A stretch of 64,000 bases of DNA from Bowmanella yangjiangensis (GCF_017255015.1 NZ_JAFKCS010000001.1:430772-494771), one strand, 5' to 3'; numbered from the stretch's first letter, positions 26,764 through 35,876 are shown. Translations and numbers: made by a program. Notes: generated from the sequence alone by a model not told the origin.

Positions 26764-27306
26764 TTAAGATTTTTCTACTATTTCAAGCTTATCTACGACT
26801 TTCGTGACATCAGCGGTGTTTTTGGCGATGGCGATGGCCAGATCGCGCTCTGCGTCAGTGGCGACTTCGCCCTCTAAAGTCACTACACCTTGTTTTGCAT
26901 CAACATCAATATTGCTGCCGGTGACTTCAGATTCAATCAGTAGGCGGGTTTTAACCACGGCGACCACTTTCGAGTCTGTCAGGGTTTGCACCACTTTACT
27001 TGGACTGTCGCTGTTAATGACAGCCAGCTTGTTATGGACTTTGGTGACACCATCCAGGCTTTCAATCAATTCTCCAGCCAGGGATTTGTCCACTTCGCTC
27101 TCGACCTTACCGGTAAGGGTAACTTCACCATCTTTGACATCGGTGTTGATGTCGAACGAATTTAAGTTGGTGTTTAGCAGTAAAGTTGTCTCTGCCTTGC
27201 CGTCAATCCAGGCGTCCTTGGCTTCCTTTTCCCAGCTATTCTCTCCTGCCATGGCTACCGGGGCCGCAATCAGTGTCAGAGTCATCAGGGTGGTTGTGAG
27301 TTTCAT
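26764..27306 (-). CDS. Periplasmic protein with two BON domains
   Basis: The ~180-residue protein starts with a signal peptide (KLTTTLMTLTLIAAPVAMA-G) and carries two BON domains, about residues 35-95 (INTDVKDGEVTLTGKVESEV) and about 108-175 (NIDVDAKQGVVTLEGEVATD). It is OsmY-like. BON domains bind phospholipid surfaces and are linked to envelope stress tolerance. The ATG at 27306 gives a 6-bp gap to AGGAG; further ATGs upstream are in frame but lie before or on the ribosome site. Confidence 0.88.
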   Translation of the reverse strand: MKLTTTLMTLTLIAAPVAMAGENSWEKEAKDAWIDGKAETTLLLNTNLNSFDINTDVKDGEVTLTGKVESEVDKSLAGELIESLDGVTKVHNKLAVINSDSPSKVVQTLTDSKVVAVVKTRLLIESEVTGSNIDVDAKQGVVTLEGEVATDAERDLAIAIAKNTADVTKVVDKLEIVEKS

Positions 27307-27633
27307 CATCGTCTCCTTTGACATTGTCATTAAACTCACTTTACCTTTAGCGAAGATGATGCCAACTTTTAACTTGTTGAAAAATATAGATATATTTTTT
27401 ATTGGATGGTGTTTGTGTCGCCTGTAGGGGACATTTTTGGGGGTGTTGCTGAATTAGCTCTCGCTGCGAATGGGTTTAAAACAGAGCCCAACCTTTGGAT
27501 TGAACCCCTGTATTGACGGGCTCTTCAGCCGTTTCTACATCATGTGGGATACGGTTAACGAGGTGTTGGTCACTAATGTCCCCACAGCCCGACAATTGCT
27601 CGCAGCCCCTATTTTGTGGGGCTGCGAGTTTGG
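27307..27633. other. 327-bp gap between the BON gene and the phosphatase/kinase fusion
   Basis: It holds the BON promoter region and, at 27599-27628, a hairpin with perfect 11-bp arms (CTCGCAGCCCC / GGGGCTGCGAG) just past the stop of the fusion gene on the minus strand. It lacks a T-run. Nothing else is recognisable. Confidence 0.5.
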
Positions 27634-29250
27634 TTAGTGGAGTGCTGGTGCTAAGACTTTCAGGGACGCTGGATGAATCTGGATATCCAAGGGAAGGTCG
27701 TCGAATACCTCGCCATCAATCACATAGCTCGAGAGATCTGGCCCATCGATACGAATGCGGGTTATCTGACGATGGTGGATGTTTTCCCCTGTTGGACTGA
27801 TACCTGCCAAAGCCAGCTCGGTGAGGCTTAACAGATGCTGTGTTGAGTTTTCGCTGGGTGACAACCAGGTAACATCCAGTTTGCCGTCAGCCAGATCGGG
27901 TTCGCCATCTCCCTGGGCTAATAAGGTGGTAAGCGGCGCTGCATTGGCGACCACCAGACTGTGAGTGTGGAGAGTCTGCGCGGGCTCATCATCAAACTGC
28001 ACCTCAAGTTGCAGGTTTTGATTTTGCTCAATTGCGCGCCAAAGTCCCAATAAGTAAGCAAATTGCCCCAGTGCATTCTTTTCTTTACGATTGGCGGCTT
28101 CAATCATCTGCTGTTCAAAACCGACGGCGGCTAATAGCAAAATCAGCTTGCCGTTGCATCTGGCAGTATCAATGGCGCGAACTTCCCCTTCCAAAATAGA
28201 CTGGCAGGCCGTATCTATGGGAAATACTTTGCTTTTGATGCCGCAAAGCGCATAGCTTAGGGCATTGGCGGTTCCCATCGGAATGATGCCCAGCGGCACT
28301 TGGGTGTCAGTCAGCACCGAAGCGACTTCTGTGATGGTACCGTCGCCGCCGCAGGCTATTACTATGTCTGCCCCCGCCTTGATGGCTTGCTCAGCCAACT
28401 TTCGGCCGTCCTCGTCAGGGTTGGTGAGTTTGATTTTTAGCGCGAGCCTGGGGGCAAGTTGTTGTTCTATCTGCGCTTGACAGTCCTGCCATTTGCCGCC
28501 GCCCGCCACTGGATTTGCAATTAACCAGGCGTTTACCGCAAATCTCAACTTGTCTTCCTGATGCAAGTACTCTAGTTGTTTAAATTGCCAGCGGTTTAGC
28601 CTGGCTGTCTGGCGTATAGCGCGGATACTGTCCAGCACCTCATTTGCCGATTTATCTGGCTGTGTAGCCAGAAGGTAAGCAGCGGCGACTAACACCGAGC
28701 GTCCCCGCCCCAGGGCGCAATGCACTAGCACTTTACGCCCTTGGCGGTGCTGTTGGTGTAGCCAGTTGATGGCCTGATTCAGTTGTGCGGCATTCGGTGC
28801 GCTATGGTCCAATACGGGTACATTCAGGTAGTGAAGGGGCTGTTCTTCAATGGCCCAATCCAGACCATTGAACTCAGCAGTAACGTCCAACACAGCTCGA
28901 ATACCCTGTACTTTTAAGTAGTTCAAGTCGCGGCTAAATAATCGGGCACCAAGGTAAAGCTGATCCGTGATTTTCTGTACCTGCGGCACCTTGTCCCGCT
29001 TCCTGGCCCAATAGTTGTAAAGCGTGGCACCAAATAAAAATGGAATGAAAAGCCAGCGAATGGCTATGGGAATCGAGCCGTCAGCCCGTTTGCGAAATAA
29101 GGCCGGATAGTTGAAAAGATAGGCTAGACCCACCGCAAGTAATGACAAACTGGTCCAGACCAGGATGATACTGAGGGCCATCCATGGAGAGAGTAAAAAC
29201 AGAACAAAGGCAGCCAGGCTGCCACTTAGGTAATACATCGCAACCGGCAT
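27634..29250 (-). CDS. Membrane-anchored fusion: dual-specificity phosphatase plus diacylglycerol-kinase-type lipid kinase
   Basis: The 538-residue protein has three parts. Residues 1-95 carry three or four hydrophobic helices. Residues 95-235 form a cysteine phosphatase domain with the P-loop VHCALGRGRSVLVAA (C-x5-R) near residue 175 and the general acid probably in VLDHSAPN. Residues 240-538 form a DAGK/NAD-kinase-fold domain with IVIACGGDGTITEVASVL and PLGIIPMGTANALSYALCGI, ending in the YegS-like C-terminal half. The kinase would phosphorylate a membrane lipid and the phosphatase could act on a phospholipid or phosphoprotein. Such fusions are known in gammaproteobacteria but not well characterised. 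GGAGGACG precedes the ATG. Confidence 0.85.
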   Translation of the reverse strand: MPVAMYYLSGSLAAFVLFLLSPWMALSIILVWTSLSLLAVGLAYLFNYPALFRKRADGSIPIAIRWLFIPFLFGATLYNYWARKRDKVPQVQKITDQLYLGARLFSRDLNYLKVQGIRAVLDVTAEFNGLDWAIEEQPLHYLNVPVLDHSAPNAAQLNQAINWLHQQHRQGRKVLVHCALGRGRSVLVAAAYLLATQPDKSANEVLDSIRAIRQTARLNRWQFKQLEYLHQEDKLRFAVNAWLIANPVAGGGKWQDCQAQIEQQLAPRLALKIKLTNPDEDGRKLAEQAIKAGADIVIACGGDGTITEVASVLTDTQVPLGIIPMGTANALSYALCGIKSKVFPIDTACQSILEGEVRAIDTARCNGKLILLLAAVGFEQQMIEAANRKEKNALGQFAYLLGLWRAIEQNQNLQLEVQFDDEPAQTLHTHSLVVANAAPLTTLLAQGDGEPDLADGKLDVTWLSPSENSTQHLLSLTELALAGISPTGENIHHRQITRIRIDGPDLSSYVIDGEVFDDLPLDIQIHPASLKVLAPALH

Positions 29251-29329
29251 TCGTCCTCCTTTTAACCAGACTGGCGATTTGCCGAATAAAAAGCCTCGCA
29301 GCTAAAAATGGCTATTGAGTCAAAGTGAC

Positions 29330-29350
29330 AAGGGGGCTTTCGCCCCCCTG
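29330..29350. terminator. GC-rich hairpin after the small lipoprotein gene
   Basis: AGGGGGC-TTTC-GCCCCCCT; it lies just downstream of the lipoprotein stop on the minus strand. No long T-run. Confidence 0.5.
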
Positions 29351-29357
29351 TTGATTA

Positions 29358-29666
29358 TTAGCATTCCTTGTCTTTAAACTCGGCTTTCTCCTTAGCTTTT
29401 TCGCAAAGTTCCTTTAATTTATCGGCGCTGGTCTGTGCAGCGTCATCCAGCTTCTCGCCGGTTTCTTCTGCAAGGTTCTCAAGTTCGTCCTTAGCGGTTT
29501 GCATCTTGTCTTTTGCTTGTTCCAACGCATCATCCAGCTTTTCACCGGCTTGCTCAACGGTTTGGTCAACTTTCTCGCCAGCTTGTTCGGCTTTGCCAGC
29601 ATTATCACAAGCCGTCAGGCCAAGGGTCGCCAGTAACATTGCCACTGCTAAAGTTTTGTTGTTCAT
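29358..29666 (-). CDS. Small helical lipoprotein
   Basis: The ~102-residue protein has a lipoprotein signal (NNKTLAVAMLLATLGLTAC) with the lipidated Cys at residue 20. After it comes a charged helix of imperfect 11- or 7-residue repeats: GEKVDQTVEQAGEKLDDALE, then QAKDKMQTAKDELENLAEET and GEKLDDAAQTSADKLKELCE. It resembles apolipoprotein-like or LEA-like amphipathic helices and may be a periplasmic coiled coil. Two Cys near the C-terminus could form a disulfide. The ATG at 29666 was chosen for the lipobox. It lies 28 bp from the DUF1328 gene upstream on the same strand. Confidence 0.8.
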   Translation of the reverse strand: MNNKTLAVAMLLATLGLTACDNAGKAEQAGEKVDQTVEQAGEKLDDALEQAKDKMQTAKDELENLAEETGEKLDDAAQTSADKLKELCEKAKEKAEFKDKEC

Positions 29667-29694
29667 GATATTTACTCCGTTAATTAAGCTGAAT

Positions 29695-29871
29695 TTACAG
29701 TTTTGGTCGTTTTCCTCTAAACGCATTGGCTAGCAGTGATATCAGCATCAACAGAATAAACACGAAGAAGATGACTTTCGCGATACCTGTTGCCGCTCCT
29801 GCTATACCGCCAAATCCTAATAACGCGGCGATAATAGCAATAATTAAAAAGGTAAGTGCCCAGCCTAACAT
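29695..29871 (-). CDS. DUF1328 small membrane protein (YtjA-like)
   Basis: The 58-residue protein has two membrane helices: [20 protein letters not shown] and [20 protein letters not shown], joined by GGIAGAATG. This is the hallmark of the YtjA/DUF1328 family, short stress-associated inner-membrane proteins of unknown function. GGAGG precedes the ATG at 29871. It forms a small operon with the lipoprotein gene. Confidence 0.88.
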   Translation of the reverse strand: MLGWALTFLIIAIIAALLGFGGIAGAATGIAKVIFFVFILLMLISLLANAFRGKRPKL

Positions 29872-30039
29872 AAAGCCTCCTGTTGTTTCGGCCGGCGATC
29901 CTTCTGCTTGCCAGCCAATGAGTCGCAAAAGTTAATAAGCCAGAACTGTGCCAACACCTATCTGGTCAGGGGGCTTTTAATTGCTCAGCGCGTTACTCTG
30001 AAGGCATTTCTTCATGCTGCTTTGGGCAAGAGCTGAGTC

Positions 30040-30537
30040 TCAGTCCGGGTCAATCAGTCTGGCGCCACAACCCTGCTGAGATAAGGTATCACCGGGATTT
30101 CTCAGCCAGCAATGATGTAGGGACAAGCAACCGCAACCAATGCAATTACTGAGGTTGTCTCGCAAGGCGATGAGGGTATCAATTCTGTGGTTCAGATCGT
30201 CCAGCCACAGACTCGACATGTGCGCCCAGTCTTCAACATTAGGTGCTTTGTTGTCGGGTAACGACGACAGGGCATGGGCTATCTTGGCCAGAGGCACGCC
30301 GACTTGTTGAGCGGTTTTAATTACTGCAATACGTCGCAGTACATCGCGATGATAGCGACGCTGATTGCCCGCATTGCGGCGACTTTGTATGAGTCCTTTC
30401 TGTTCGTAAAAATGTACCGCCGAGACGGCAATGCCGCTGCGTTTGGCAACCTGGCCAACGCTCAGTGTTGTGTGCTTGCCACAATCAGTTGGGTTTGTTT
30501 CAGAATTTTTTTTCACCTGACGCTTGACCTTAACCAT
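30040..30537 (-). CDS. soxR: Redox-sensing transcriptional activator SoxR (MerR family)
   Basis: The 165-residue protein has a MerR winged helix (LSVGQVAKRSGIAVSAVHFY, EQKGLIQSRRNAGNQRRYHR), a dimerisation helix, and the [2Fe-2S] cluster motif CIGCGCLSLHHC near residue 130 (C-x2-C-x-C-x5-C). SoxR is switched on by oxidation of the cluster by redox-cycling compounds. It is divergent from an FMN reductase, its probable target. The ATG at 30537 has no strong ribosome site; the operator at 30527-30546 covers it, which would give autoregulation. A GTG at 30516 is an alternative start. Confidence 0.93.
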   Translation of the reverse strand: MVKVKRQVKKNSETNPTDCGKHTTLSVGQVAKRSGIAVSAVHFYEQKGLIQSRRNAGNQRRYHRDVLRRIAVIKTAQQVGVPLAKIAHALSSLPDNKAPNVEDWAHMSSLWLDDLNHRIDTLIALRDNLSNCIGCGCLSLHHCWLRNPGDTLSQQGCGARLIDPD

Positions 30538-30554
30538 GCTTGAGGTTTTAGCCT
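30524..30554 (+). promoter_or_regulatory. SoxR box with long-spacer promoter upstream of the FMN reductase
   Basis: CCTTAACCATGCTTGAGG (30528-30545) matches 12 of 18 positions of the enterobacterial SoxR box CCTCAAGTTAACTTGAGG. It lies between TTGACC (30524-30529, -35) and TAGCCT (30549-30554, -10), a 19-bp spacer, as expected for MerR-family activated promoters. Confidence 0.7.
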
Positions 30555-30651
30555 AAGTGACATAATCGGCTATGTAAACCAGTGAATTCGTCCCCCACTC
30601 ATCACCATGGCCGGTGACGAACCCTATTATTCGCGTAGCAAGGAGTATTGC

Positions 30652-31263
30652 ATGTCAGACAAACTAAATATCGCCGTTATTATGGGCAGTACCCGCGAGG
30701 GGCGCTTGTGTGAGCGTGTGACTGATTGGTTAATGGGGGAATTAGCTGCACTGAATGCATTTCGCCTGAGTTTAATAGATCCAAAAGACTTGTGTGAGCC
30801 GTCTGGCGGACTGTCTGAATTGGTTATGCAAGGCATTCGTTCCGAGCTTGGAGCGGCGGATGCCTTTATTGTGGTCACACCCGAGTACAACCACAGCTTT
30901 CCTGCGCCCTTAAAGCAATTGATCGATTCGATCAGTTCCGAATGGCATACCAAGCCGGTGGGTTTTGTGAGTTATGGCGGGGTATCCGGCGGGCTGCGGG
31001 CGGTCGAACAACTCAGACAGGTATTTGTGGAACTGCAAAGTGCCAGTGTCAGAGATTCGGTGTGTTTTATTAATGCCTGGGAACAATTCGATTCAAACGG
31101 TGTGCTTCGTGAGCAAGAACGCCCACGCCGCACCTTGCTGAAAATGTTGGACCAACTCAGTTGGTGGGCAAGTGCGCTCAAACAGGCCCGTCACGAAGAT
31201 GTGCGCCACCGCAGGTTGTCTCAAGACGGGATGGCCTTAAGGCTAGCCTGTCAGGCGGGCTGA
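30652..31263 (+). CDS. NADPH-dependent FMN reductase / flavodoxin-fold quinone or chromate reductase
   Basis: The ~203-residue flavoprotein has IAVIMGSTREGRLCERVTDW near residue 6 (FMN phosphate loop), VTPEYNHSFPAPLKQLIDSI near residue 76 (family signature) and FVSYGGVSGGLRAVEQLRQV near residue 105. Such enzymes reduce FMN, quinones, azo dyes or chromate using NAD(P)H. The ATG at 30652 has AAGGAG upstream. A SoxR-type promoter precedes it, so a role in defence against redox-cycling compounds is likely. Confidence 0.88.
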   Translation: MSDKLNIAVIMGSTREGRLCERVTDWLMGELAALNAFRLSLIDPKDLCEPSGGLSELVMQGIRSELGAADAFIVVTPEYNHSFPAPLKQLIDSISSEWHTKPVGFVSYGGVSGGLRAVEQLRQVFVELQSASVRDSVCFINAWEQFDSNGVLREQERPRRTLLKMLDQLSWWASALKQARHEDVRHRRLSQDGMALRLACQAG

Positions 31264-31451
31264 GTGGTCCGCTGTTTTGTCATTTTGCGTAGCCGTAAAT
31301 TCCACGCTCTTCAAGCCGTTGCTGCCTGACAAACAACGGCTTTGAATATAAGAAGATGCTGAATAATTAATACACTTTCTTTAAAAACAATGAGATAGCT
31401 TATTCTTGCTGGAACTGAAAAGTTCCGTGAAACTTTTGTGACACTGCGGCG

Positions 31452-31469
31452 TTGTAACAAAAGTGTCAC
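31452..31469 (+). promoter_or_regulatory. Pho-box-like direct repeat upstream of the surface lipoprotein gene
   Basis: TTGTAAC (31452-31458), AAAA, GTGTCAC (31463-31469): two 7-bp half-sites spaced by 4 bp, 63 bp upstream of the ATG, followed about 10 bp later by TTAACC as a possible -10. It also lies within an inverted repeat GTGACACT...AGTGTCAC. Each half-site has one or two mismatches to CTGTCAT. Confidence 0.55.
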
Positions 31470-31531
31470 TCTCGCCAGTTAACCTTGCCTCCGATTTGTT
31501 AACCCATATTCTCAAAATTTCGGAGAGCTCA

Positions 31532-33124
31532 ATGGAACTCAAAACCATGTTTAAGGTATCTGCCGTTGCTGTAGCCCTGGTACTGGCTGGCTGTGGCGGA
31601 GATATCAATATCACCCCAACCGTTAATGACAACAGCACTGTAAACAACCCTCCATCAAACGGTGGTGATAACGGTGGCGATAATGGCGGTGATGAGAATC
31701 CTTGTGCTTCCTATGAAGCCAGCGGTGAAACGGTGCAGGGCACCTATGACAGCAGCAGCAAGATTTGTACTTACTCCACTACCTTCGTAAGCGCAGCTAA
31801 GCCGCTGACCGTTGACGTGACATTAGGTACTGACCTGGTGCATTACTTTAAGAGTTCTCTGGCTGTAGGTCAGGACTGTAACACCAGCCAGGGCTGTAGT
31901 GTTGACATGGACGGTCCTACCCTGACCGTTGATGCTGGTGCAACCGTGGTATTCGACAACGCGGCGTCTCGTGTTCAGATCAACCGTGGTGCTAATATCG
32001 AAGCGGTAGGTACACTGGCTAAGCCAATTACTTTTACTTCTGCTAACGCTATCGCTGCCCTCGACTCTGTAGGCTCAGGTCCTTCTCCACAAGACTGGGG
32101 CGGTGTGATCATCAATGGTTTCGGTATCACTGACCAGTGTTCTGACGCAGAGCGTACAGCTGGCAGCTGTAACGCTGAGAGTGAAGGTGCAGTGTCTTAC
32201 TACGGTGGTAATAACAACCAGGACGACAGCGGTTCACTGAAATTTGTGAAAATCCACTATGCAGGTGGTCTGCCAGCGGGTGCTGAAGTGGGTAACGACC
32301 TGAACTCACTGTTCCTGAACTCTGTAGGTTCTGGTACTGAAATCGACTATATCGATATTTACGCCGGTTACGATGATGGTATCGAGTTGTTCGGTGGGGC
32401 GGTAAACCTGAAGCACATTGTTATCACTGATACTCAGGATGACAGCTTGGACATCGATGCCGGTTGGCAGGGTAATGCCCAGTTCGTATTGATTAAACAC
32501 GGTAGCGTAAAAAATGCCAGTGGTGAAACCCTGAACATGGGTAACGGCGGATTTGAAGCGGACGGCCGTAAAGGTTCATCCACCGCTCAGGCGCCAGCTT
32601 CTGCACCACATATTGCTAACGTGACTGTTATCACCACTGACGAAATGTCAGCCCGTGACGACGATCCTTCTTTGGCCATGAAGCTGGATGATTTCATCAA
32701 CGCCACTTTCTACAACATGGTTCTGAAGAAAGAAGCGGCAACCCAAACCTGGTGTATCAACTACTCAGGTGACGCGGCTGATGAAATTGTGACAAACCGT
32801 GCATCCATCAAGTCGTCTATCGCAGCTTGTGCGGCACTGTCTGCCACAGGCAAAGAAACCGTCACTACTGCCAGCGGTACGACTACGGTAACCGAGTGGT
32901 TCACCAAAGACGGTGCAAGTGAAGTGGTTAATGGTTCAGACACGGTATTGGCCAACAACGGCTTCTCAACGTCTGCCGAGGTGACTGTAACACCTACCGA
33001 CATGACCACAGTTAACAGCTTCTTCGAAGCCACTAACTTTATCGGTGCGGTTGCCGCATCCGACACTTCCTCAGATTGGTACAAGTGGGCGAAAGCCGCG
33101 TTTGATAACGCAAACGACGAATAA
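31532..33124 (+). CDS. Surface lipoprotein with beta-helix-like repeats, partner of a TonB-dependent receptor
   Basis: The ~530-residue protein has a lipoprotein signal (MFKVSAVAVALVLAGC, Cys near residue 21), then a flexible linker rich in Asn, Gly and Asp (NNPPSNGGDNGGDNGGDENP). The body has parallel-beta-helix-like turns: VFDNAASRVQINRGANIEAV, GTLAKPITFTSANAI, DDGIELFGGAVNLKHIVITD and TQDDSLDIDAGWQGNAQFVL. The C-terminus (FFEATNFIGAVAASDTSSDW) is typical of secreted proteins of this type. It should be anchored in the outer membrane and may present ligand to the receptor encoded 65 bp downstream. GGAGAG precedes the ATG. The ligand is unknown; phosphorus compounds are suggested by the Pho-like site. 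Confidence 0.75.
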   Translation: MELKTMFKVSAVAVALVLAGCGGDINITPTVNDNSTVNNPPSNGGDNGGDNGGDENPCASYEASGETVQGTYDSSSKICTYSTTFVSAAKPLTVDVTLGTDLVHYFKSSLAVGQDCNTSQGCSVDMDGPTLTVDAGATVVFDNAASRVQINRGANIEAVGTLAKPITFTSANAIAALDSVGSGPSPQDWGGVIINGFGITDQCSDAERTAGSCNAESEGAVSYYGGNNNQDDSGSLKFVKIHYAGGLPAGAEVGNDLNSLFLNSVGSGTEIDYIDIYAGYDDGIELFGGAVNLKHIVITDTQDDSLDIDAGWQGNAQFVLIKHGSVKNASGETLNMGNGGFEADGRKGSSTAQAPASAPHIANVTVITTDEMSARDDDPSLAMKLDDFINATFYNMVLKKEAATQTWCINYSGDAADEIVTNRASIKSSIAACAALSATGKETVTTASGTTTVTEWFTKDGASEVVNGSDTVLANNGFSTSAEVTVTPTDMTTVNSFFEATNFIGAVAASDTSSDWYKWAKAAFDNANDE

Positions 33125-33144
33125 GCATTTTGTATCGAGACAAG

Positions 33145-33168
33145 TAGGCGCCCCGGTAGCGCCTATTT
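33145..33168 (+). terminator. Hairpin between the lipoprotein and receptor genes (possible attenuator)
   Basis: TAGGCGC (33145-33151), loop CCCGGTA, GCGCCTA (33159-33165), TTT. With only three Ts, it may reduce rather than stop transcription into the receptor. Confidence 0.45.
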
Positions 33169-33189
33169 GTCGATTAAGTGTGGGAAAAA

Positions 33190-35868
33190 ATGATGATGAC
33201 TCGATTCAGAGTGAATAAACTTTCAATAGCCGTCGGCGCTTGCTTGTTGACCGGGTCGGTACTGGCTCAGTCACAGGAAGACAACGCGATTGAAGAAGTG
33301 GTTGCCACTGGAACACGTTTGCAGGGGACTGCCACGGCAGTGATCGAAGAGCGTAAGAACCAGGCATTTGTGGCAGACATCCTGGGTGCGGAACAAATTT
33401 CCCGTACGGGTGACAGTGACGCTGCCTCGGCTCTTCGCAGGGTGACAGGTCTGACCCTGGTAGACGGTAAATTCATCTACGTTCGTGGTTTGGGTGAACG
33501 TTATTCCAGCGCCCGCTTAAACGGCGCCAGCATCCCCAGTCCAGACTTGACCCGAAATGTTATCCCGCTGGATATCTTTCCTTCCAATGTAATTGAAAGC
33601 CTGTCGGTACAAAAAGCCTATTCACCCAACATGCCAGCTGCCTTTGGTGGCGGTAATGTGGATATTCGCACCAAGTCTATTCCCAGTGAATTCGTCGCCG
33701 GGATCCAATTAGGTGTGGAAGCCAATTCAGATAATTCCGACGGCTTTACTTACAACCGTAATGACAGTGGTACACCAGCCGCGCTGCGTGATGCCATAGT
33801 GCATTACCGTGGTGACTTCTCGCTGCGTAACATCATTCAGCGTGATGGTTTATACAACAACGAGAACGGTACTGCTGCACAGCAAGCTATCGCTATTAAT
33901 GACGGCCTGTTGCGCTCTTTGCCAAGAGACATGGCGCTTAAAGATGAATCGCTGGACCCCAACTATTCAGCTCAGGCCTATATTGGTAACAGCTTTGAAG
34001 AAGATTGGCTGGGCGGCACCATTGGCTTTTTAGCCTCGGTGGCTTACGACAATAAATGGAATTACAAAGAGCGTCGTAACGCCGTGGTCAGCGCCAGCTT
34101 GCCAGAAAATTGTTCAGAGTCTATGCAAACCGCAGAAGACGTTAACAACAGTTGTTTTGACAGTATGGTGGACTCTCAGGTCACCAGTGAGAATGAGCGT
34201 ATTAATGGCTTATTCACGCTGGGCTATCGCTGGAATACCCATAGTCTGAGCTATACCAAGATCCTGATCGAAGACAATGAAGATGAGTCGGAAATTGCCA
34301 CCGCGCAAAACCCGTCTCAGAACCAGACCATCGCCGCAGACGGGATAGCCGATTATTCACAAAGCTTCACTTATGAAGAGCGTTCACTGGATGTGGACCA
34401 ATTCCGCGGTCAGCATACCTTCCTGGATTGGTGGGGCGTGGGTGTTGACTGGCATTACACACAGTCAGAAGCCGAAACCGATATTCCGCTGCAAGCTACC
34501 TTTAACTTCAGCAATAAGTATGACGGCAACGGTAAGTACCTGAAAACCGACGTCAACGGCGGTAACGGCCAGGTCGAGTATGACTACGTCTCCATGGACG
34601 ATCATATGAAAAACTGGGGAGGTAATGTGACATTGCCTCTGACGCTGGGCCGTTTTGAAGTGGAACTGAAAGGCGGTTGGGACTTTGTTGACCGTGCCCG
34701 TTACTACACAACGTCCAGTTTCTTTGTAAATAACAGTGGTACGGCCATTGGTATTAGCGACAAAGAATCTGAGCTGTTGAATCTGCCGTCCTATCTGAGC
34801 GATGCCTTTATCGCCGAGCAGAATCTGTTTGTGGCCTTCAACGAACCTGATGCGCCGGAAGCAGATGATTATCTGGCGGCGCAAAAGATTGATGCCGGAT
34901 ATGGTGCCTTTGATGTCATTTTTGACAACACCTGGCGCTTCAGTGGTGGTTTGCGTTACGAAGCCTTTAAGCAGGTAGCCCTGGAAACCTCCAGTTTGAT
35001 CTTCACTGCCGAAGATCAAGATGTGTTTTTCAATGCGGAAAACATCAAGGCGCGAAGTATCGATACCGATGACTTCTTTCCGTCATTGAGCCTGACCTAC
35101 ATTGGTGGCGACAGCTATCAGGTGCGTGCGGGCTACGGTGAGACAGTGGTGCGTCCAGACTTGCGTGAAGTGGTGCCGGTTGGTTATTTCGACCCGCTCA
35201 CCGATATCCGTACCACGGGTAATACCCAGTTGGTGTCCAGCACCCTGAAAAACTACGACCTGCGCTATGAGCTGTATGGCGAGATGGGAAATAACCTGGC
35301 GTTGTCTTTGTTCTACAAAGACATCACTAACCCCATTGAAACCGTATTGCGAGTAGGGGACTCAACCTATACCGCCAGCTTTACCAACGGTTCTCAGGCA
35401 GAACTCTATGGTATCGAGGCCGAGTGGTTGTATGACCTGGGCTGGGCGGTAGATGGTTTCTTTACCTCAGGCAACATCACGCTAAGTGATTCTGAGGTAG
35501 ATATTGAAGCCTCTGATGCCGGCAGCTTAACCAACACCACCAAGCGGATGAACGGTCACTCCAAGTACGTCGCTAACTTCCAGCTGGGCTATGACTCTGC
35601 CAATGGCGAGCACAGTGCCTCTTTGGTGTACAACGTATTTGGTGAACGTATCCTCGCTTCAGGTATTGATGGTCGTCAGGATGCCTATGAGCAACCGTTC
35701 CATTCGCTGGATATGATTTACTCCTATTACATGGACTTCAACAGCACCATCAAGCTGCGCGTGCGTAACTTGCTGGGCGAAGACCAGGAAGTAACCCAGG
35801 ATGGCGTCACAGTGCGTAGTCGCAGTGTTGGAACCACCTTCCAGCTCAGTTACAAGTACGACTTCTAA
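33190..35868 (+). CDS. TonB-dependent outer-membrane receptor (Pho-linked)
   Basis: The ~892-residue receptor has a signal peptide (basic start, LSIAVGACLLTGSVLA-Q), an IEEVVATGTRL segment fitting a TonB box, then a plug domain: ISRTGDSDAASALRRVTGLT, YVRGLGERYSSARLNGASIP, and IPLDIFPSNVIESLSVQKAY, ending GGGNVDIRTKSIP. A ~22-strand barrel follows and ends FQLSYKYDF with the terminal Phe. The first of three adjacent ATGs (33190) was chosen; GGGA lies upstream. It is co-transcribed with the lipoprotein and followed by a strong terminator, and the next operon encodes a complete TonB2 energiser. The substrate is unknown; see the finding on Pho control. Confidence 0.92.
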   Translation: MMMTRFRVNKLSIAVGACLLTGSVLAQSQEDNAIEEVVATGTRLQGTATAVIEERKNQAFVADILGAEQISRTGDSDAASALRRVTGLTLVDGKFIYVRGLGERYSSARLNGASIPSPDLTRNVIPLDIFPSNVIESLSVQKAYSPNMPAAFGGGNVDIRTKSIPSEFVAGIQLGVEANSDNSDGFTYNRNDSGTPAALRDAIVHYRGDFSLRNIIQRDGLYNNENGTAAQQAIAINDGLLRSLPRDMALKDESLDPNYSAQAYIGNSFEEDWLGGTIGFLASVAYDNKWNYKERRNAVVSASLPENCSESMQTAEDVNNSCFDSMVDSQVTSENERINGLFTLGYRWNTHSLSYTKILIEDNEDESEIATAQNPSQNQTIAADGIADYSQSFTYEERSLDVDQFRGQHTFLDWWGVGVDWHYTQSEAETDIPLQATFNFSNKYDGNGKYLKTDVNGGNGQVEYDYVSMDDHMKNWGGNVTLPLTLGRFEVELKGGWDFVDRARYYTTSSFFVNNSGTAIGISDKESELLNLPSYLSDAFIAEQNLFVAFNEPDAPEADDYLAAQKIDAGYGAFDVIFDNTWRFSGGLRYEAFKQVALETSSLIFTAEDQDVFFNAENIKARSIDTDDFFPSLSLTYIGGDSYQVRAGYGETVVRPDLREVVPVGYFDPLTDIRTTGNTQLVSSTLKNYDLRYELYGEMGNNLALSLFYKDITNPIETVLRVGDSTYTASFTNGSQAELYGIEAEWLYDLGWAVDGFFTSGNITLSDSEVDIEASDAGSLTNTTKRMNGHSKYVANFQLGYDSANGEHSASLVYNVFGERILASGIDGRQDAYEQPFHSLDMIYSYYMDFNSTIKLRVRNLLGEDQEVTQDGVTVRSRSVGTTFQLSYKYDF

Positions 35869-35876
35869 ACAACCGG

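Noticed and set aside
34465..35019. Minus-strand frame inside the first TonB receptor
   Set aside because: Antisense shadow of receptor barrel coding sequence.
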